From: Jaenimonas drosophilae
Lineage: Eukaryota; Euglenozoa; Kinetoplastea; Trypanosomatida; Trypanosomatidae
Direction of reading: 5' to 3'
Length of the DNA stretch: 48,962 nucleotides
Assembly (NCBI GenBank): GCA_030849065.1
Contig: JASAON010001537.1
Span: 1-48,962 of the forward strand
Position numbers and translations under genes: made by a program. The notes beneath the pieces were generated by a model that saw only the letters and a program-made list of their open reading frames with translations, was not told the origin of the DNA and did not search any database. This document shows, one piece after another, positions 35,187 through 44,640 of the stretch (its first letter is position 1; every line of letters starts with the position of its first letter).

Positions 35187-35678
35187 GCGGAGATGATGAT
35201 GATCTGATGATGTGGTGGTGGTGGTGGCGATAAACGAGCGAAGCAGAGATGCGCACGAACACACACACGCGGGAAGGTAATTAATGTAACGAGAATGATG
35301 ATGATGATGATGATGTGTCGGTGTTGTGTAGCAGGACGAGAGGAGCACTGCCACCGTTTATTCGTGCAGAAAAAACAAAAGAGAGCGTTGTGTGTGTGTG
35401 AGTGTGTGTGTGTGAGTGTGTGTGTGAGTGTGTGTACGTGAGTGTGTGTGTGTGTGTGTGAGTGTGTGTGTACGTGAGAGTAAATGAATGGAAGGATGGA
35501 GGATGATGCTGCCAATCCTCCAGGGGCGACTTGAAAAACGAAGAAAATTGTGATGAAGAAGGGGAATGAAGGATAGATGCATGCACCTTCATCTTGTACG
35601 CACACGTCAACGTAGACGGGGCACTTCAAACGCGTTGTTGTTGTTGTTGTTGCAGCAGGCAGCCTCGCTCTCCTTTAG
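35187..35678. other. Spacer between MFS transporter and BUD31
   Basis: Holds a long GT/GTGA repeat (35389-35474), ATG/GAT runs at 35194-35215 and 35295-35316, and a GTT run at 35634-35653 close to the BUD31 stop. No gene is visible. Confidence 0.6.
35389..35474. repeat. GT/GTGA compound microsatellite
   Basis: About 85 bp of GT units with GAGT and ACGT interruptions, the longest dinucleotide repeat in the window. It lies upstream of the MFS transporter. Confidence 0.85.
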
Positions 35679-36362
35679 TTATGGCGTGGTGGATGATGAT
35701 GATGGTGCATCTGATGAGCAACATCCATTACACCCACAAACTGCACATGCAACAAATGTCTTGTTGCGTCGCTGAGACGCAGGAACACGGCAGATGCACG
35801 TGGAGAGATCCTCACCTCCATCCTCCGCCTTCTTCATGTGTTTCCGCTCAGCGGTGTTTCGCATCGCAAATTTGGTTGCACGTTGTGCCGCCGCGCTCGC
35901 TCCGCCTGGCACACCACACGCGGTACAACACAATCGCTCATATCCGGGCAGCCTCCACCGTCGTGCCAAACCTCCATCAATGAATTGCATCTCAACGCAG
36001 TACTCAAAGACCTCGCGGGTGATGCGACGATCTCGGAAACATGCGTCAAAGACACACCGCGTGCGTTCATGATTGATGCGCGCGACTTGCCACAGTGGAG
36101 GAACATCATCGGGGGACGTAGATGCATGGCATTCTTCTTCTTGTTTTTCGTCTTCCTTGGTTGTGTTGTTGTCGTTGTTCTTCTCTGACTCCACCTCTAC
36201 ACGCGTACGCTTGTGTGCTCGTGGCGCAGAGGTGGTACCCATCACACCGAGTGAGTCAGCCTGCATCGCCGTCTTCATGCGCTCATCAAAATCGTCGAGC
36301 TCCTTCGCGATGATGTCGTAGCCTGGTGGGGGCTTCTTCATGCCCGGACGAATCTTCGGCAT
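35679..36362 (-). CDS. BUD31: BUD31/G10 spliceosome-associated zinc protein (227 aa)
   Basis: Component of the activated spliceosome; in kinetoplastids it would serve mainly trans-splicing. I start at the ATG at 36362 (MPKIRPGMKKPP), since the longer frame begins at a GTG inside the leader. The N-terminus matches the family pattern K-x-P-P-x-G-(W/Y)-x-x-I, then L-D-D-F-D-x-x-M. Then come P-P-L-W-Q-V-A-R-I-N-H-x-x-T-R, R-E-V-F-E-Y-C and LPGYERLCC. The zinc-binding Cys come in CTACG, CICRVP and CAVCGCNGCC groups. Typical members are about 145-160 residues; this one is longer through an acidic Asn/Lys/Glu insert (about 60-90) and a basic insert of about 35 residues (about 155-190) between the Cys groups. 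Confidence 0.93.
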   Translation of the reverse strand: MPKIRPGMKKPPPGYDIIAKELDDFDERMKTAMQADSLGVMGTTSAPRAHKRTRVEVESEKNNDNNTTKEDEKQEEECHASTSPDDVPPLWQVARINHERTRCVFDACFRDRRITREVFEYCVEMQFIDGGLARRWRLPGYERLCCTACGVPGGASAAAQRATKFAMRNTAERKHMKKAEDGGEDLSTCICRVPASQRRNKTFVACAVCGCNGCCSSDAPSSSSTTP

Positions 36363-36403
36363 TGCAAAAAACACACAACACCAGCAACACACAACGATCT
36401 AAA

Positions 36404-36437
36404 CTACAACAACAACAACAACAACAAGAGAGAGGAG
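36404..36437 (-). promoter_or_regulatory. Pyrimidine tract and AG acceptor upstream of BUD31
   Basis: The coding strand has CTCCTCTCTC followed by TTG repeats and GTAG at 36404-36405, giving a 5' UTR of about 40 nt before the ATG at 36362. Confidence 0.5.
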
Positions 36438-36593
36438 TAGAACACATGTATCAAGATGTACGTACACATGCAAAGATGTTTGTCATGACGACGTAGGGAG
36501 GGGGAGGGAGGTTGCGCAGTGAGCGTTGAGGTCCGAGTACGTGTGTGCGGGTGCAACACAACGAAGGAAAGAGGAAAAGGTTCGTCTGCCCCC

Positions 36594-39455
36594 CTACATG
36601 CGTACTGCTTCTCCAGCACCTTCCGCAAACGCCACCGTTGTGCTGGAAAAAGAACGCACCACCTCTCCACCCGACATCAACGCGAGTACCTCAACGAATT
36701 GCGCCGGTGAGAGCGGTCGTAGTTGGCCCACCATGTGCTCATTGAAGGTGGTGCGTAGCGCAGTTACGGTGGCGGATGTACGTCCACGTGAGGTGTAGTT
36801 GCGCAGAATAATATCTTCCAAACGTCGCATGTTCCCCTCAACGGTGTTCTTGGTTGGGTCCGGGGCGTGAAACATATCCAAACTGATCAACCCGGTGGTG
36901 GGATCGGTGGCGCTCTCCTTCAAGGCGGCACTAATGAGGCGTTTGGCCTCCATCACATCCTCCACCAACACCTCTGACGCAAAACGCATCTTCGCGCGTG
37001 CCTCGGAGAGACGAATCATCGATTCCAGCTGCCTCAACGTTGCCGACACGGTTCGGTTGTTGCCACGGGCTCGACGAAGCTCAACGTATGAGGTGGCGAG
37101 TTGCTTGTGTGCCGCCTCGGTGAGCTTCGGGCGTACCGTTTCTCGCGCAATGGAGATGTACTCAGAAAGTATGCTCGGCGGCATGAAGGGCTCCGCACGT
37201 GTGCCACGAAGAAACACCTCACCATCATGCTCCAGTACCACCGCAGGACCCGTTTCTTCTTCTCTGGCGGTGTTGCGACGTTGCGCCTGACCACCACCAC
37301 CACCACGTCGTTGTCTGCGCCCATCAACATTATCATCATCATCATCACCATCTTCTCCGCTATCCGCCTCCGCTGTTGGTGCCGCCGCACCGCTTCCACC
37401 TTTTCGGTCATCGGCCGTCATGTACATATCCAAGACGTGGCTGGCGAGGCGTTTATCTTCCTCGGCGTCGTGGCGATCGAGGAGGAGGAAGATGAGATCA
37501 AATCTTGACAACAAAGTTGGCTCGATTTGCAGATTCTCCACAACATTTCGATGAAGGTTCCATTGCGACTCCTTCGGATTGGCGGCGGCGAGGATGGAGG
37601 TGCGTGCGTTGAGCTGCGCAATGATGCCCGCCTTGGCGATGGAGAGAGTCTGTTGCTCCATCACCTCATGCAGCACCGATCGCGTGGCATCGTTCATCTT
37701 ATCGAACTCATCGATGCAACACAACCCCTGATCGGAGAGAACCAACGCACCGGGCTCCAAGACGAGCTCACCCGTTTCATGATCCTGCACCACAAATGCC
37801 GTGAGACCAACACTACTACTACCTTTGCCTGAGGTATAGACCCCGCGTGGGGCAATCTCATGCACCAGCGTGAGAAGTTGGCTCTTGGCCACGCCAGGAT
37901 CTCCGCACAGGATGACGTTGAGCTCACTGCGGAAGGAGGCGGTGCTCGTGTTGGGGGCTGTGGCAGTACCAGCAGATGATGATGATGATGCTGTGTTGTT
38001 GTTGCTGGAATCCTCTGCCCCACCACCTCCACCGTGGTTGCTGAAGACGAAGGATTTTGGTGTACCGCCGAACAATTGTGCCAAGATGCCGCGCTTCACA
38101 TCCTCGTGGCCCCAAATGGCGGGTGCCAGTGAGCGCAACAACACATCATGAATATCTGGACGACGTGCCAGACGATGAAGCATGTCGAGGCGTGCCGTAT
38201 CTGCTCCACGTGCCCCACCACCCGCCACGCGACTGGTGCCATCATCGGTGGACGTGGCATCAACGCCACCAACAACACCTGCACCAGCCACACTTGGTGC
38301 CAAGGTTGGCCGCAACAAGCTGGATTGCCCAGACCGCTTCTTCTCCACGGCCCGACTGGCGTGGAGGAGCTCGACGTGCACCGCATCCACGTGCGTTGAA
38401 AAGATGCTCTTGATCATGCGTGTGTTGGCGTTGAGACGGATAGGCACCGAGCGGTAAATGCCCGTGACAACAACACGATCACCCGGCACCACCGCATCCA
38501 CCAAATCGCCGTAGACCACGATGGAGATGGAGATGGGCGTCTCGCCATCTGAGACGTGTTCCGGTGATTCCTGAATCTTAATGAGCTGCTTATCCTCGTA
38601 GAGTGAGAGGCTGTGCTGGAGCTTGAAGCTGTAGCTTCCACCACAGTGCGCGCAACGTGTGGGCTCAAAGAGGCGGCCCTTATCACCGCTGACGCTGCGC
38701 TCGACGTAGCTGCAGTTCCAGCATCGAAAACACGCCACACGTATTTCTGGTATAACCTTAGAAACACGAATGACCATCCCCTTCAGGCTTATGAGCCGCT
38801 CAATGTGGCAGGGCGAGAGCTCCTTCAGGCTCAACATGCTCGTCATGCGTCGTGGCGCGACGCTGATGGTGACATCATCGCCCACGGTGATGCGGTACCG
38901 TTGCTGCACCACCTCGCGGTACACGAGATCGGCCACGGTGGAGATGAGCTGCAGGCACTCGGTTGGGTGCTGAATAATGTTCAGGTAGAGCTGTGGGGCG
39001 GCGTCTTCCATCCACGCCATATCGAGCTCCAACACACGTCGGCCCTGCGCGTGCATCTTAATCAGTTCCATAATGTAGTAGGCGGAGCTGTTGCTGCCGT
39101 CGCGGGAGGAGGCCAAATGGCTGCCACTGGCATGGATCAGGGAGGTGGTGGTGGTTAATGCCGTGGAAGGTGCAGACGTAGCCAATGAACGGCGTGGAGC
39201 TCCATCTTGTGGAGGTCCGTCAAACGTTTCGAGATACCGCCGGAAGTCCTCGCGGAAGACCTCCACGGAGATGAGCGTGCCCCACAAGTACGAAAGATCG
39301 TCACGGCGTTGATGCTGTTGATGATGTTGTTGCGCAGGCTGCGCAAAGATGGGCCGGTGTGGTGGTGGTTGTGATTGGTCTGCGACCTCCTCCGCCAATG
39401 TTGGCCGCCGTGCGGGCCTCACCGGCGTGAGGTCAATGAATTGCTCCGCATCCAT
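36594..39455 (-). CDS. MCM4: DNA replication licensing factor MCM4 (953 aa)
   Basis: ATPase subunit of the MCM2-7 replicative helicase, acting in the nucleus. I start at the ATG at 39455 (MDAEQFIDL); the longer frame begins at TTG. The N-terminal domain opens with YLWGT, an MCM4 mark. A C-x-x-C ... C-x-x-C zinc finger lies near 240-275. The AAA+ core has Walker A GDPGVAKSQ near 513, Walker B CCIDEFDKM near 578 and the arginine finger SRFDLIF near 650. The S-A-T-D-P-x-T-G segment after the core and the Q-E-S-P-E start of the OB-fold region point to MCM4 rather than MCM2 or MCM7. Gly/Asp/Arg and Ser-rich inserts, partly coded by ATC runs, lie between the zinc-finger region and the AAA+ core and after the arginine finger. 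A winged-helix-like C-terminus follows. Confidence 0.95.
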   Translation of the reverse strand: MDAEQFIDLTPVRPARRPTLAEEVADQSQPPPHRPIFAQPAQQHHQQHQRRDDLSYLWGTLISVEVFREDFRRYLETFDGPPQDGAPRRSLATSAPSTALTTTTSLIHASGSHLASSRDGSNSSAYYIMELIKMHAQGRRVLELDMAWMEDAAPQLYLNIIQHPTECLQLISTVADLVYREVVQQRYRITVGDDVTISVAPRRMTSMLSLKELSPCHIERLISLKGMVIRVSKVIPEIRVACFRCWNCSYVERSVSGDKGRLFEPTRCAHCGGSYSFKLQHSLSLYEDKQLIKIQESPEHVSDGETPISISIVVYGDLVDAVVPGDRVVVTGIYRSVPIRLNANTRMIKSIFSTHVDAVHVELLHASRAVEKKRSGQSSLLRPTLAPSVAGAGVVGGVDATSTDDGTSRVAGGGARGADTARLDMLHRLARRPDIHDVLLRSLAPAIWGHEDVKRGILAQLFGGTPKSFVFSNHGGGGGAEDSSNNNTASSSSSAGTATAPNTSTASFRSELNVILCGDPGVAKSQLLTLVHEIAPRGVYTSGKGSSSVGLTAFVVQDHETGELVLEPGALVLSDQGLCCIDEFDKMNDATRSVLHEVMEQQTLSIAKAGIIAQLNARTSILAAANPKESQWNLHRNVVENLQIEPTLLSRFDLIFLLLDRHDAEEDKRLASHVLDMYMTADDRKGGSGAAAPTAEADSGEDGDDDDDNVDGRRQRRGGGGGQAQRRNTAREEETGPAVVLEHDGEVFLRGTRAEPFMPPSILSEYISIARETVRPKLTEAAHKQLATSYVELRRARGNNRTVSATLRQLESMIRLSEARAKMRFASEVLVEDVMEAKRLISAALKESATDPTTGLISLDMFHAPDPTKNTVEGNMRRLEDIILRNYTSRGRTSATVTALRTTFNEHMVGQLRPLSPAQFVEVLALMSGGEVVRSFSSTTVAFAEGAGEAVRM

Positions 39456-39497
39456 ATAAAACAGATCTCTATGTTGGGTGATGAAACAACTGCCGCG

Positions 39498-39561
39498 CAA
39501 AGAATCTGGGCAGTGCTACTCAACCGTCTTGTGTAGATGTATGTGTAGGTAGTCTAGGGCT
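39498..39561. repeat. 64-bp tandem duplication, copy 1
   Basis: First unit of a perfect two-copy direct repeat that begins 43 bp upstream of the MCM4 ATG. By eye all 64 positions match copy 2 at 39562-39625. Confidence 0.95.
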
Positions 39562-39625
39562 CAAAGAATCTGGGCAGTGCTACTCAACCGTCTTGTGTAG
39601 ATGTATGTGTAGGTAGTCTAGGGCT
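39562..39625. repeat. 64-bp tandem duplication, copy 2
   Basis: Second unit, abutting copy 1 without a gap. Coding-strand content is CTACCTACACATACATCTAC-like pyrimidine-rich sequence followed by several AGs, so the duplication may double a splice-acceptor region. Confidence 0.95.
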
Positions 39626-39980
39626 CGACCTAATCTGTGCCAAGCAACCAAAATAGCTGCTCACGATGAGAAGGGAAGAAGAATACGAGTACTCGTTTGG
39701 TGTGAAATTCATCATCCACGGCAACATTTTTCTACAGGCACACTCTGCCATCATCCTTCTCCGAGTGTTTTTGTACGCGAGCCAGCAATCAGCTGCTCGA
39801 CATTAAGCACTCATGCAACAACAACATCATCATCATCATCAAAAGAAAATGAAAGGGTGATAGAGGTGGTAGATGGAGGAGGAGGAGGAAAAGCAAAGCA
39901 TCCACAACAACACGAGCGGAGATGCCCTGCCAAACATGCAACAACAATATTGATAATGATAATAAAAGCGTGTGGGAGGA

Positions 39981-42554
39981 TTAGCAACAGACATCGTTGG
40001 AATGCTCCGACACTTCACTGGACTGATGATGATGTCCTGTTGCGTTGGGTTCTGCAACATTGTTGTTGTTGTTGTTGTTGTTTGCTCGAGCAACGACGGT
40101 ATCGCCCTCCTGTGTTCGCTGAGCCACAATGGCAGCTTCAAATCTCATTTGCTGCGCGTGGAGCTCCTTCACCTCCGCCGCGGTGAGCGCCGCATTCCCG
40201 CCAAAGGCGTTGAAGAAGCGCTCATAATCTACGACATCGATGCCAATGTAGGCCCACTCCACCGGAGGTCCGTGCACGTGTGGCACATCCTGCGCCACAC
40301 GCGCATCATGATCAAAGATGCGGTTGTACTTCGTTACCCCCGCACGTGCAGCAGCGTCGCAGTAGCAGAGATCATTCATGATGGGACCTGGATCGTGGAA
40401 GAAGGCGGCGCGCTGCACCCACGCGCGAGAGATGAAGGCCACGTCAGGACGTCGTGGGCCATCCTCATCGCTCATGCTCAACTGCGGCTTGACGAGATAG
40501 TAGCGGGCCAAGGCCTGCAACACACGGGCGGGTGCCGTGTCGGGCATCTTCACCACACGCTGCTTCCGGTAGAGGAGGACGTACTCCTCCGAGTTGGCCA
40601 CCTCCGTTGCGTTAGAAACGTGAATAGCATCATCACTCATGTGCAGCCACACGCCCTGTGCCTCCAACGTCTCGCTGCCCTTGAAGGCGAAGACGGTGTA
40701 GTGGCCCCCGCCAAACGAGCCATGATGATTGACGACGCCATCGAGTGTGTACGTCGTGGTGAGGTAGCCATGCTCGCTGCCACTGCTGGCCAGCGGAGAT
40801 GCGGCTGCTCCACGAGCCATGCCGGGCGGGAGAGCCTGCACATAGGGCAACACCTCCGCCGCCATGTGCTCGCGCAGGTCGAGGAAGTCTGGGATATCGG
40901 CCTCCGTGAGCGGATGCGCGCCCTTCACCGCGGATGAAGTTGGCGATGCCGACGTAGCCGGTGATGATGATGGTGATGATGTTGTTGTGGTGGTGGTGGC
41001 GGGCCACGGCTTCCAGTTGGTGGGAAAATCAACCTCCTGACCGTTTTTAATCATGAAGAAGCCACCACGGTCGGCGCGTTTCATGTGAATGAGGAGGTAC
41101 TCTGGCAGCACAAGAATGGATTCACGCTTGATGGCGTTGCTCTTCTTGCCACAGGACTCACAGTGGTAGCGATTGGCACCCGTTAAAGCACAGGGTTCGT
41201 AGTGAATGCCAATGCACTCACGCAGAGTGAGTGGGGCGTCCAGCTGACGTAGCACCAGACAGCTCCACAGCCACCACAACCACTGCAACGGGTTTAGCCA
41301 TCGCAGCCTGCAAGCGGCCGCACCTGTGCGTCGCTTCGACTTGGATGATGATGATTTCCGGGATGCATCGCTGACGTGTGCTTCGGCGTACTTTCTTCGT
41401 TGGGCGATGCTTGGCACCTCCACAATGAGGGAGAAGAAGGGCTGCACCGTGCGTGAAACTGCCTCGCAGCTGCCACACACCACCTCTGACAAGGTGTGGC
41501 CCTTGAAGCCGTCCGTGATGGGGTTCATGACGATGTTGGGCCGTGGAACACTGCGTGGGTCAAAGTTTTTTCCACGACGTTGCGCCACACGACGCTCACG
41601 TGCGAGGGAATCTTCGTAGCTCTTTGACATGATGCGCAACAGAGTGATGATGTGCGATCCAAAGTAACCTGGGGTGGAGCTCATCTGCTCCATGTGCTCC
41701 TGCTTCTGCAAGGATGTTGTTGTTGTTGTTGTGGCGGCTCCCTCTCTGGGTGAAGTTTGTGCCGTTGCGGGGCTGAAGACGGGCGGTGCAGCGTTTGCGT
41801 CACCACTAATCATCGGTACATCCTCCTCTCCTTCTTCTGCATCGCGTGGGGATGCGGAGGTGGTAATAGCGGTTTTGGCATCTCGTGCGAAGCTGGCGAG
41901 CATGACATCCACGTGGCCAACCTGCCTCCCTTCATCCTCAATGTTATTCAGGGCCACGGCGATCATTTCTGGGCAATCTTGTTGTGCGCGACCCGCAAAC
42001 ATGGGAAAGACCTCGCCAATCGCATCGAGCGCCACGTTCGGTGAGATGGCCGACATCTTGGATGCGCTTAAGTCCTCGTACTCCATGCGGAAGACGAGCT
42101 GCGAGAGCGCCATGAGGAAGCGATGCCCAGCCGCACTTCCTGCGCACAACAACTCTGCCGACCTCTCCTTCCCGCGGAGGTGAAAGCAGGATGTGTGAAG
42201 GGCGTACTTGAAGGCACCACAACAGGCGAGGAGCTGCACGCCCGCGTTGAAGTAGCACGTGTTGCCGAGATTGGCCAACGGACAAACCACAAAAGAGTGA
42301 AAAATGTGGTGCTTGTCGGCCCGGGCCACCTCCTCGTCACGCGTGTGTACGATCGCGGTGTGTATGCTATTGGGGCTGCTCGCTGCGGCTGTGGTGATGC
42401 GGCTGCTGCTGAGGCCCGTTGGGGTGCCAATGGAGCTATCTTCATCATCTCCGTCGTAGTCCGGTGCAGCACCCGTTTCATGAGGCTCTAACTTCTTTGT
42501 GTTGTTGGTGTGCTGCGCGCTCGTGCGGCTGTTGCGGGTGGCACCACCAGACAT
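39981..42554 (-). CDS. Ubiquitin carboxyl-terminal hydrolase, C19 family (857 aa)
   Basis: Cysteine protease that removes ubiquitin from proteins. Start is the ATG at 42554 (MSGGATRN). The Cys box LANLGNTCYFN puts the nucleophile at Cys100. The His box is GGGHYTVFAFKG, with the general base at His618, followed by W-L-H-M-S-D-D, which supplies the third catalytic residue. Two CxxC pairs (VCGSCEA and YHCESCGKK) mark the usual zinc-binding fingers. The domain is split by a Thr/Ser-rich insert (about 235-285) and basic and Thr-rich inserts later. A family-unspecific C-terminal stretch of about 190 residues follows the His box. I cannot assign it to a named USP; the substrate is unknown. Confidence 0.88.
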   Translation of the reverse strand: MSGGATRNSRTSAQHTNNTKKLEPHETGAAPDYDGDDEDSSIGTPTGLSSSRITTAAASSPNSIHTAIVHTRDEEVARADKHHIFHSFVVCPLANLGNTCYFNAGVQLLACCGAFKYALHTSCFHLRGKERSAELLCAGSAAGHRFLMALSQLVFRMEYEDLSASKMSAISPNVALDAIGEVFPMFAGRAQQDCPEMIAVALNNIEDEGRQVGHVDVMLASFARDAKTAITTSASPRDAEEGEEDVPMISGDANAAPPVFSPATAQTSPREGAATTTTTTSLQKQEHMEQMSSTPGYFGSHIITLLRIMSKSYEDSLARERRVAQRRGKNFDPRSVPRPNIVMNPITDGFKGHTLSEVVCGSCEAVSRTVQPFFSLIVEVPSIAQRRKYAEAHVSDASRKSSSSKSKRRTGAAACRLRWLNPLQWLWWLWSCLVLRQLDAPLTLRECIGIHYEPCALTGANRYHCESCGKKSNAIKRESILVLPEYLLIHMKRADRGGFFMIKNGQEVDFPTNWKPWPATTTTTTSSPSSSPATSASPTSSAVKGAHPLTEADIPDFLDLREHMAAEVLPYVQALPPGMARGAAASPLASSGSEHGYLTTTYTLDGVVNHHGSFGGGHYTVFAFKGSETLEAQGVWLHMSDDAIHVSNATEVANSEEYVLLYRKQRVVKMPDTAPARVLQALARYYLVKPQLSMSDEDGPRRPDVAFISRAWVQRAAFFHDPGPIMNDLCYCDAAARAGVTKYNRIFDHDARVAQDVPHVHGPPVEWAYIGIDVVDYERFFNAFGGNAALTAAEVKELHAQQMRFEAAIVAQRTQEGDTVVARANNNNNNNNVAEPNATGHHHQSSEVSEHSNDVCC

Positions 42555-42761
42555 ATGTGTAGGTGGTGCTGATTGATGATGATGATGTTGTGTGCCTCTG
42601 TTAAGCGAGTTTCAATTGTTGTTGGTGGCACTGAGTCGGTGTTGGAGAGGTCGTCAAGGAGGACGTGCGCCGGCACCCAGGTGGAGTAAGGTGCTGTACT
42701 AGTGATTAAGGCTTTAGGAAAGTTCTCTACACAGCAAATGCGGCTGCAGAAATGAGGCACG

Positions 42762-42786
42762 TAAAAAAAAAAAGAAGAAGAAGAAA
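42762..42786 (-). promoter_or_regulatory. Pyrimidine tract upstream of the ubiquitin protease
   Basis: The coding strand is TTTTCTTCTTCTTCTTT plus a T run. It lies about 210 nt before the ATG at 42554 and is the likely trans-splicing tract. Confidence 0.4.
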
Positions 42787-42828
<42 letters not shown>

Positions 42829-42829
42829 T
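42787..42829. repeat. ATG trinucleotide microsatellite
   Basis: About fourteen perfect ATG/CAT units in non-coding sequence between the protease and HslU genes. Confidence 0.9.
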
Positions 42830-42999
42830 GCAACCAAGACCAATCTGGGCATGAGTTGGCCCACAAGCAGTCATGTGGAGAAGATGTCGTTGTGGCTGTG
42901 TTTGGACAGACGAACGCGCACGTCAGAGGGCAATCCTTAAGTTGCCACAGGGTGGTGGTGGATGATGATGATGATGATGATGATCATGGATGGTGGTGC

Positions 43000-44640
43000 C
43001 TACAACAGGTACTTGGCCAGGTCGAGGTTCTTCTGCAGCTTCTCCGTAGTGTTCTTCACCACCTCTGCATCAATCACAACCTTCTTGTTGGCGTAGTCCT
43101 CGCACTGAAAGCTGTACTCATCCATCACTCGCTCCAGAATTGTGTTTAGACGCCGTGCGCCAATATTTTGGCCCTGCTGATTCACTTGGCAGGTCACCTT
43201 GGCGAGCTGGCGGATGCCATCGTCGCTGAACTCCACGTCAATTGCCTCCGTCTTCAGCATCTCACGTTGTTGGCGGAGGAGGTTGAAGGTTGGCTCGGTG
43301 AGGATGCGACGGAAGTCCTCTTCCGTCAAGGCGGTGAGCTCCACGCGAACAGGGAGGCGTCCTTGCAGCTCCGCAATCATGTCCGACGGCTTTGAGGTGT
43401 GGAAGGCACCACTGCAAATGAAGAGGATGTTGTTGGTTGAGATGACGCTCTCATCCTTCATGCTCACGTTGCAGCCTTCGACCAGGGGCAGAAGATCTTG
43501 CTGTACGCCAGCGGTGCTCACATCAGAGCCACGGGCCGACGGGCTACTCACAACTTTATCAATCTCATCCAAGAAAACGACGCCGTCCTCCTCCACCATC
43601 GCCCGAGCCAACGAGGCCACAGACGCGTCATCAATGAGCTTCCGCAACGCCTCCTGCGTCATGAGCGGCACCGCTTCAGAAACTTTGCGACGAATGGTGA
43701 GCTTCGGCTTCTTGGCCTCGCCAAGACCGAGGAGCATGCCAACAGATTGTAGGTCAATAGAGCCCGCCGCCTGTGGCTTCGTCGGCGGAGTTGGGGCGGT
43801 GACTTCGATCATGACGACGTCATCCTGGAACTCATCGAGGTAGTGATCGCGGAAGTAGGGAAGCTGCACCTCCGTCTTCGGTCGCGGCGCTTCGGTTGTT
43901 GTGGTTGATGATGACGATGATGACGTTGTTGCGTCTGCCTCGCCTGCAGCCTCTCCCGCTGCCTGAGTTGTGCCTTCGGTAGATGATGCCTCACTCGATC
44001 CAGATGTTGTTGTTGCTGCGGTGTTGGCAGCCTTTCGTTTTGCGGCGGTGCTGGTACTCTCCTGCTCTTCCTTCTCCACATCAATGCTGGCGGCGTTGCG
44101 GGATTGCTCATCCAGCATCTGCAGACGTGCGGCGGCCATCCACGCACTGTATACGGCATCCAAGGCCATGGTGAGTGCCTCATTGTGGCGCTCCGCCTCC
44201 AGCAAGTGGCGTGCCTTGGACTTGGCGTTGGAGTAGAGCTCTTCAATGATGCTATCAACGTCCTTGCCCTTGAAGCCTACCTCGGTGTAGCGCGTGGCCT
44301 CCACCTTCACAAAGGGTGCATCGGTGATGCGCGCCATGCGTCGGCTAATCTCCGTCTTGCCAACACCCGTTGGACCAATGAGGAGCATGTTTTTAGGCAC
44401 CACCTCACGACGCAGCGCCTCATCACCGAGCTGCCGACGCCGCCAGCGGTTGCGGAGGGCGATGGCAACGGCCTTTTTCCCATCTTTTTGGCCAATAATA
44501 TAGCTATCCAGGATATCCGTGATGGCACGTGGGGAGAGACCGTCGAGCTTCTTCTCCACCGCCGCCGCCACCAACTTCACGTCGGGCGATACCGCCGCGG
44601 ACGAGACGTTGAGAAGTCGCCGCGTTGCCGAGCGCAGCAT
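43000..44640 (-). CDS. hslU: ATP-dependent protease ATPase subunit HslU, mitochondrial (546 aa)
   Basis: AAA+ unfoldase that feeds substrates to the HslV peptidase. In trypanosomes HslVU is mitochondrial and affects kinetoplast DNA replication (established knowledge). I start at the ATG at 44640: MLRSATRRLLNVSSAA is a good mitochondrial presequence (Arg, Ser, no acids), whereas the longer frame starts at TTG. IIGQ and RNRWRRRQLG open the AAA+ module. Walker A GPTGVGKTE is near 87, the pore loop GFKG near 119 (bacterial HslU has GYVG), Walker B VVFLDEIDK near 350, and sensor-2 IGARRL near 490. The C-terminus LAKYLL matches the tail that docks into HslV. The intermediate domain carries a low-complexity Ala/Thr/Ser insert (about 185-250), making it longer than the roughly 440 residues of E. 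coli HslU. Confidence 0.95.
   Translation of the reverse strand: MLRSATRRLLNVSSAAVSPDVKLVAAAVEKKLDGLSPRAITDILDSYIIGQKDGKKAVAIALRNRWRRRQLGDEALRREVVPKNMLLIGPTGVGKTEISRRMARITDAPFVKVEATRYTEVGFKGKDVDSIIEELYSNAKSKARHLLEAERHNEALTMALDAVYSAWMAAARLQMLDEQSRNAASIDVEKEEQESTSTAAKRKAANTAATTTSGSSEASSTEGTTQAAGEAAGEADATTSSSSSSTTTTEAPRPKTEVQLPYFRDHYLDEFQDDVVMIEVTAPTPPTKPQAAGSIDLQSVGMLLGLGEAKKPKLTIRRKVSEAVPLMTQEALRKLIDDASVASLARAMVEEDGVVFLDEIDKVVSSPSARGSDVSTAGVQQDLLPLVEGCNVSMKDESVISTNNILFICSGAFHTSKPSDMIAELQGRLPVRVELTALTEEDFRRILTEPTFNLLRQQREMLKTEAIDVEFSDDGIRQLAKVTCQVNQQGQNIGARRLNTILERVMDEYSFQCEDYANKKVVIDAEVVKNTTEKLQKNLDLAKYLL

Larger units (their letters stand above)
39456..39980. other. Spacer between MCM4 and ubiquitin protease
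   Basis: Holds the 64-bp tandem duplication and, toward the protease stop, AAC and ATC runs at 39817-39840 and a GGA run near 39873-39888. No gene is visible. Confidence 0.6.
42555..42999. other. Spacer between ubiquitin protease and HslU
   Basis: Contains a GAT run (42574-42588), a pyrimidine tract on the coding strand (42762-42786), an ATG microsatellite of about 14 units (42787-42829) and another GAT run (42962-42983). No gene is visible. Confidence 0.6.
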
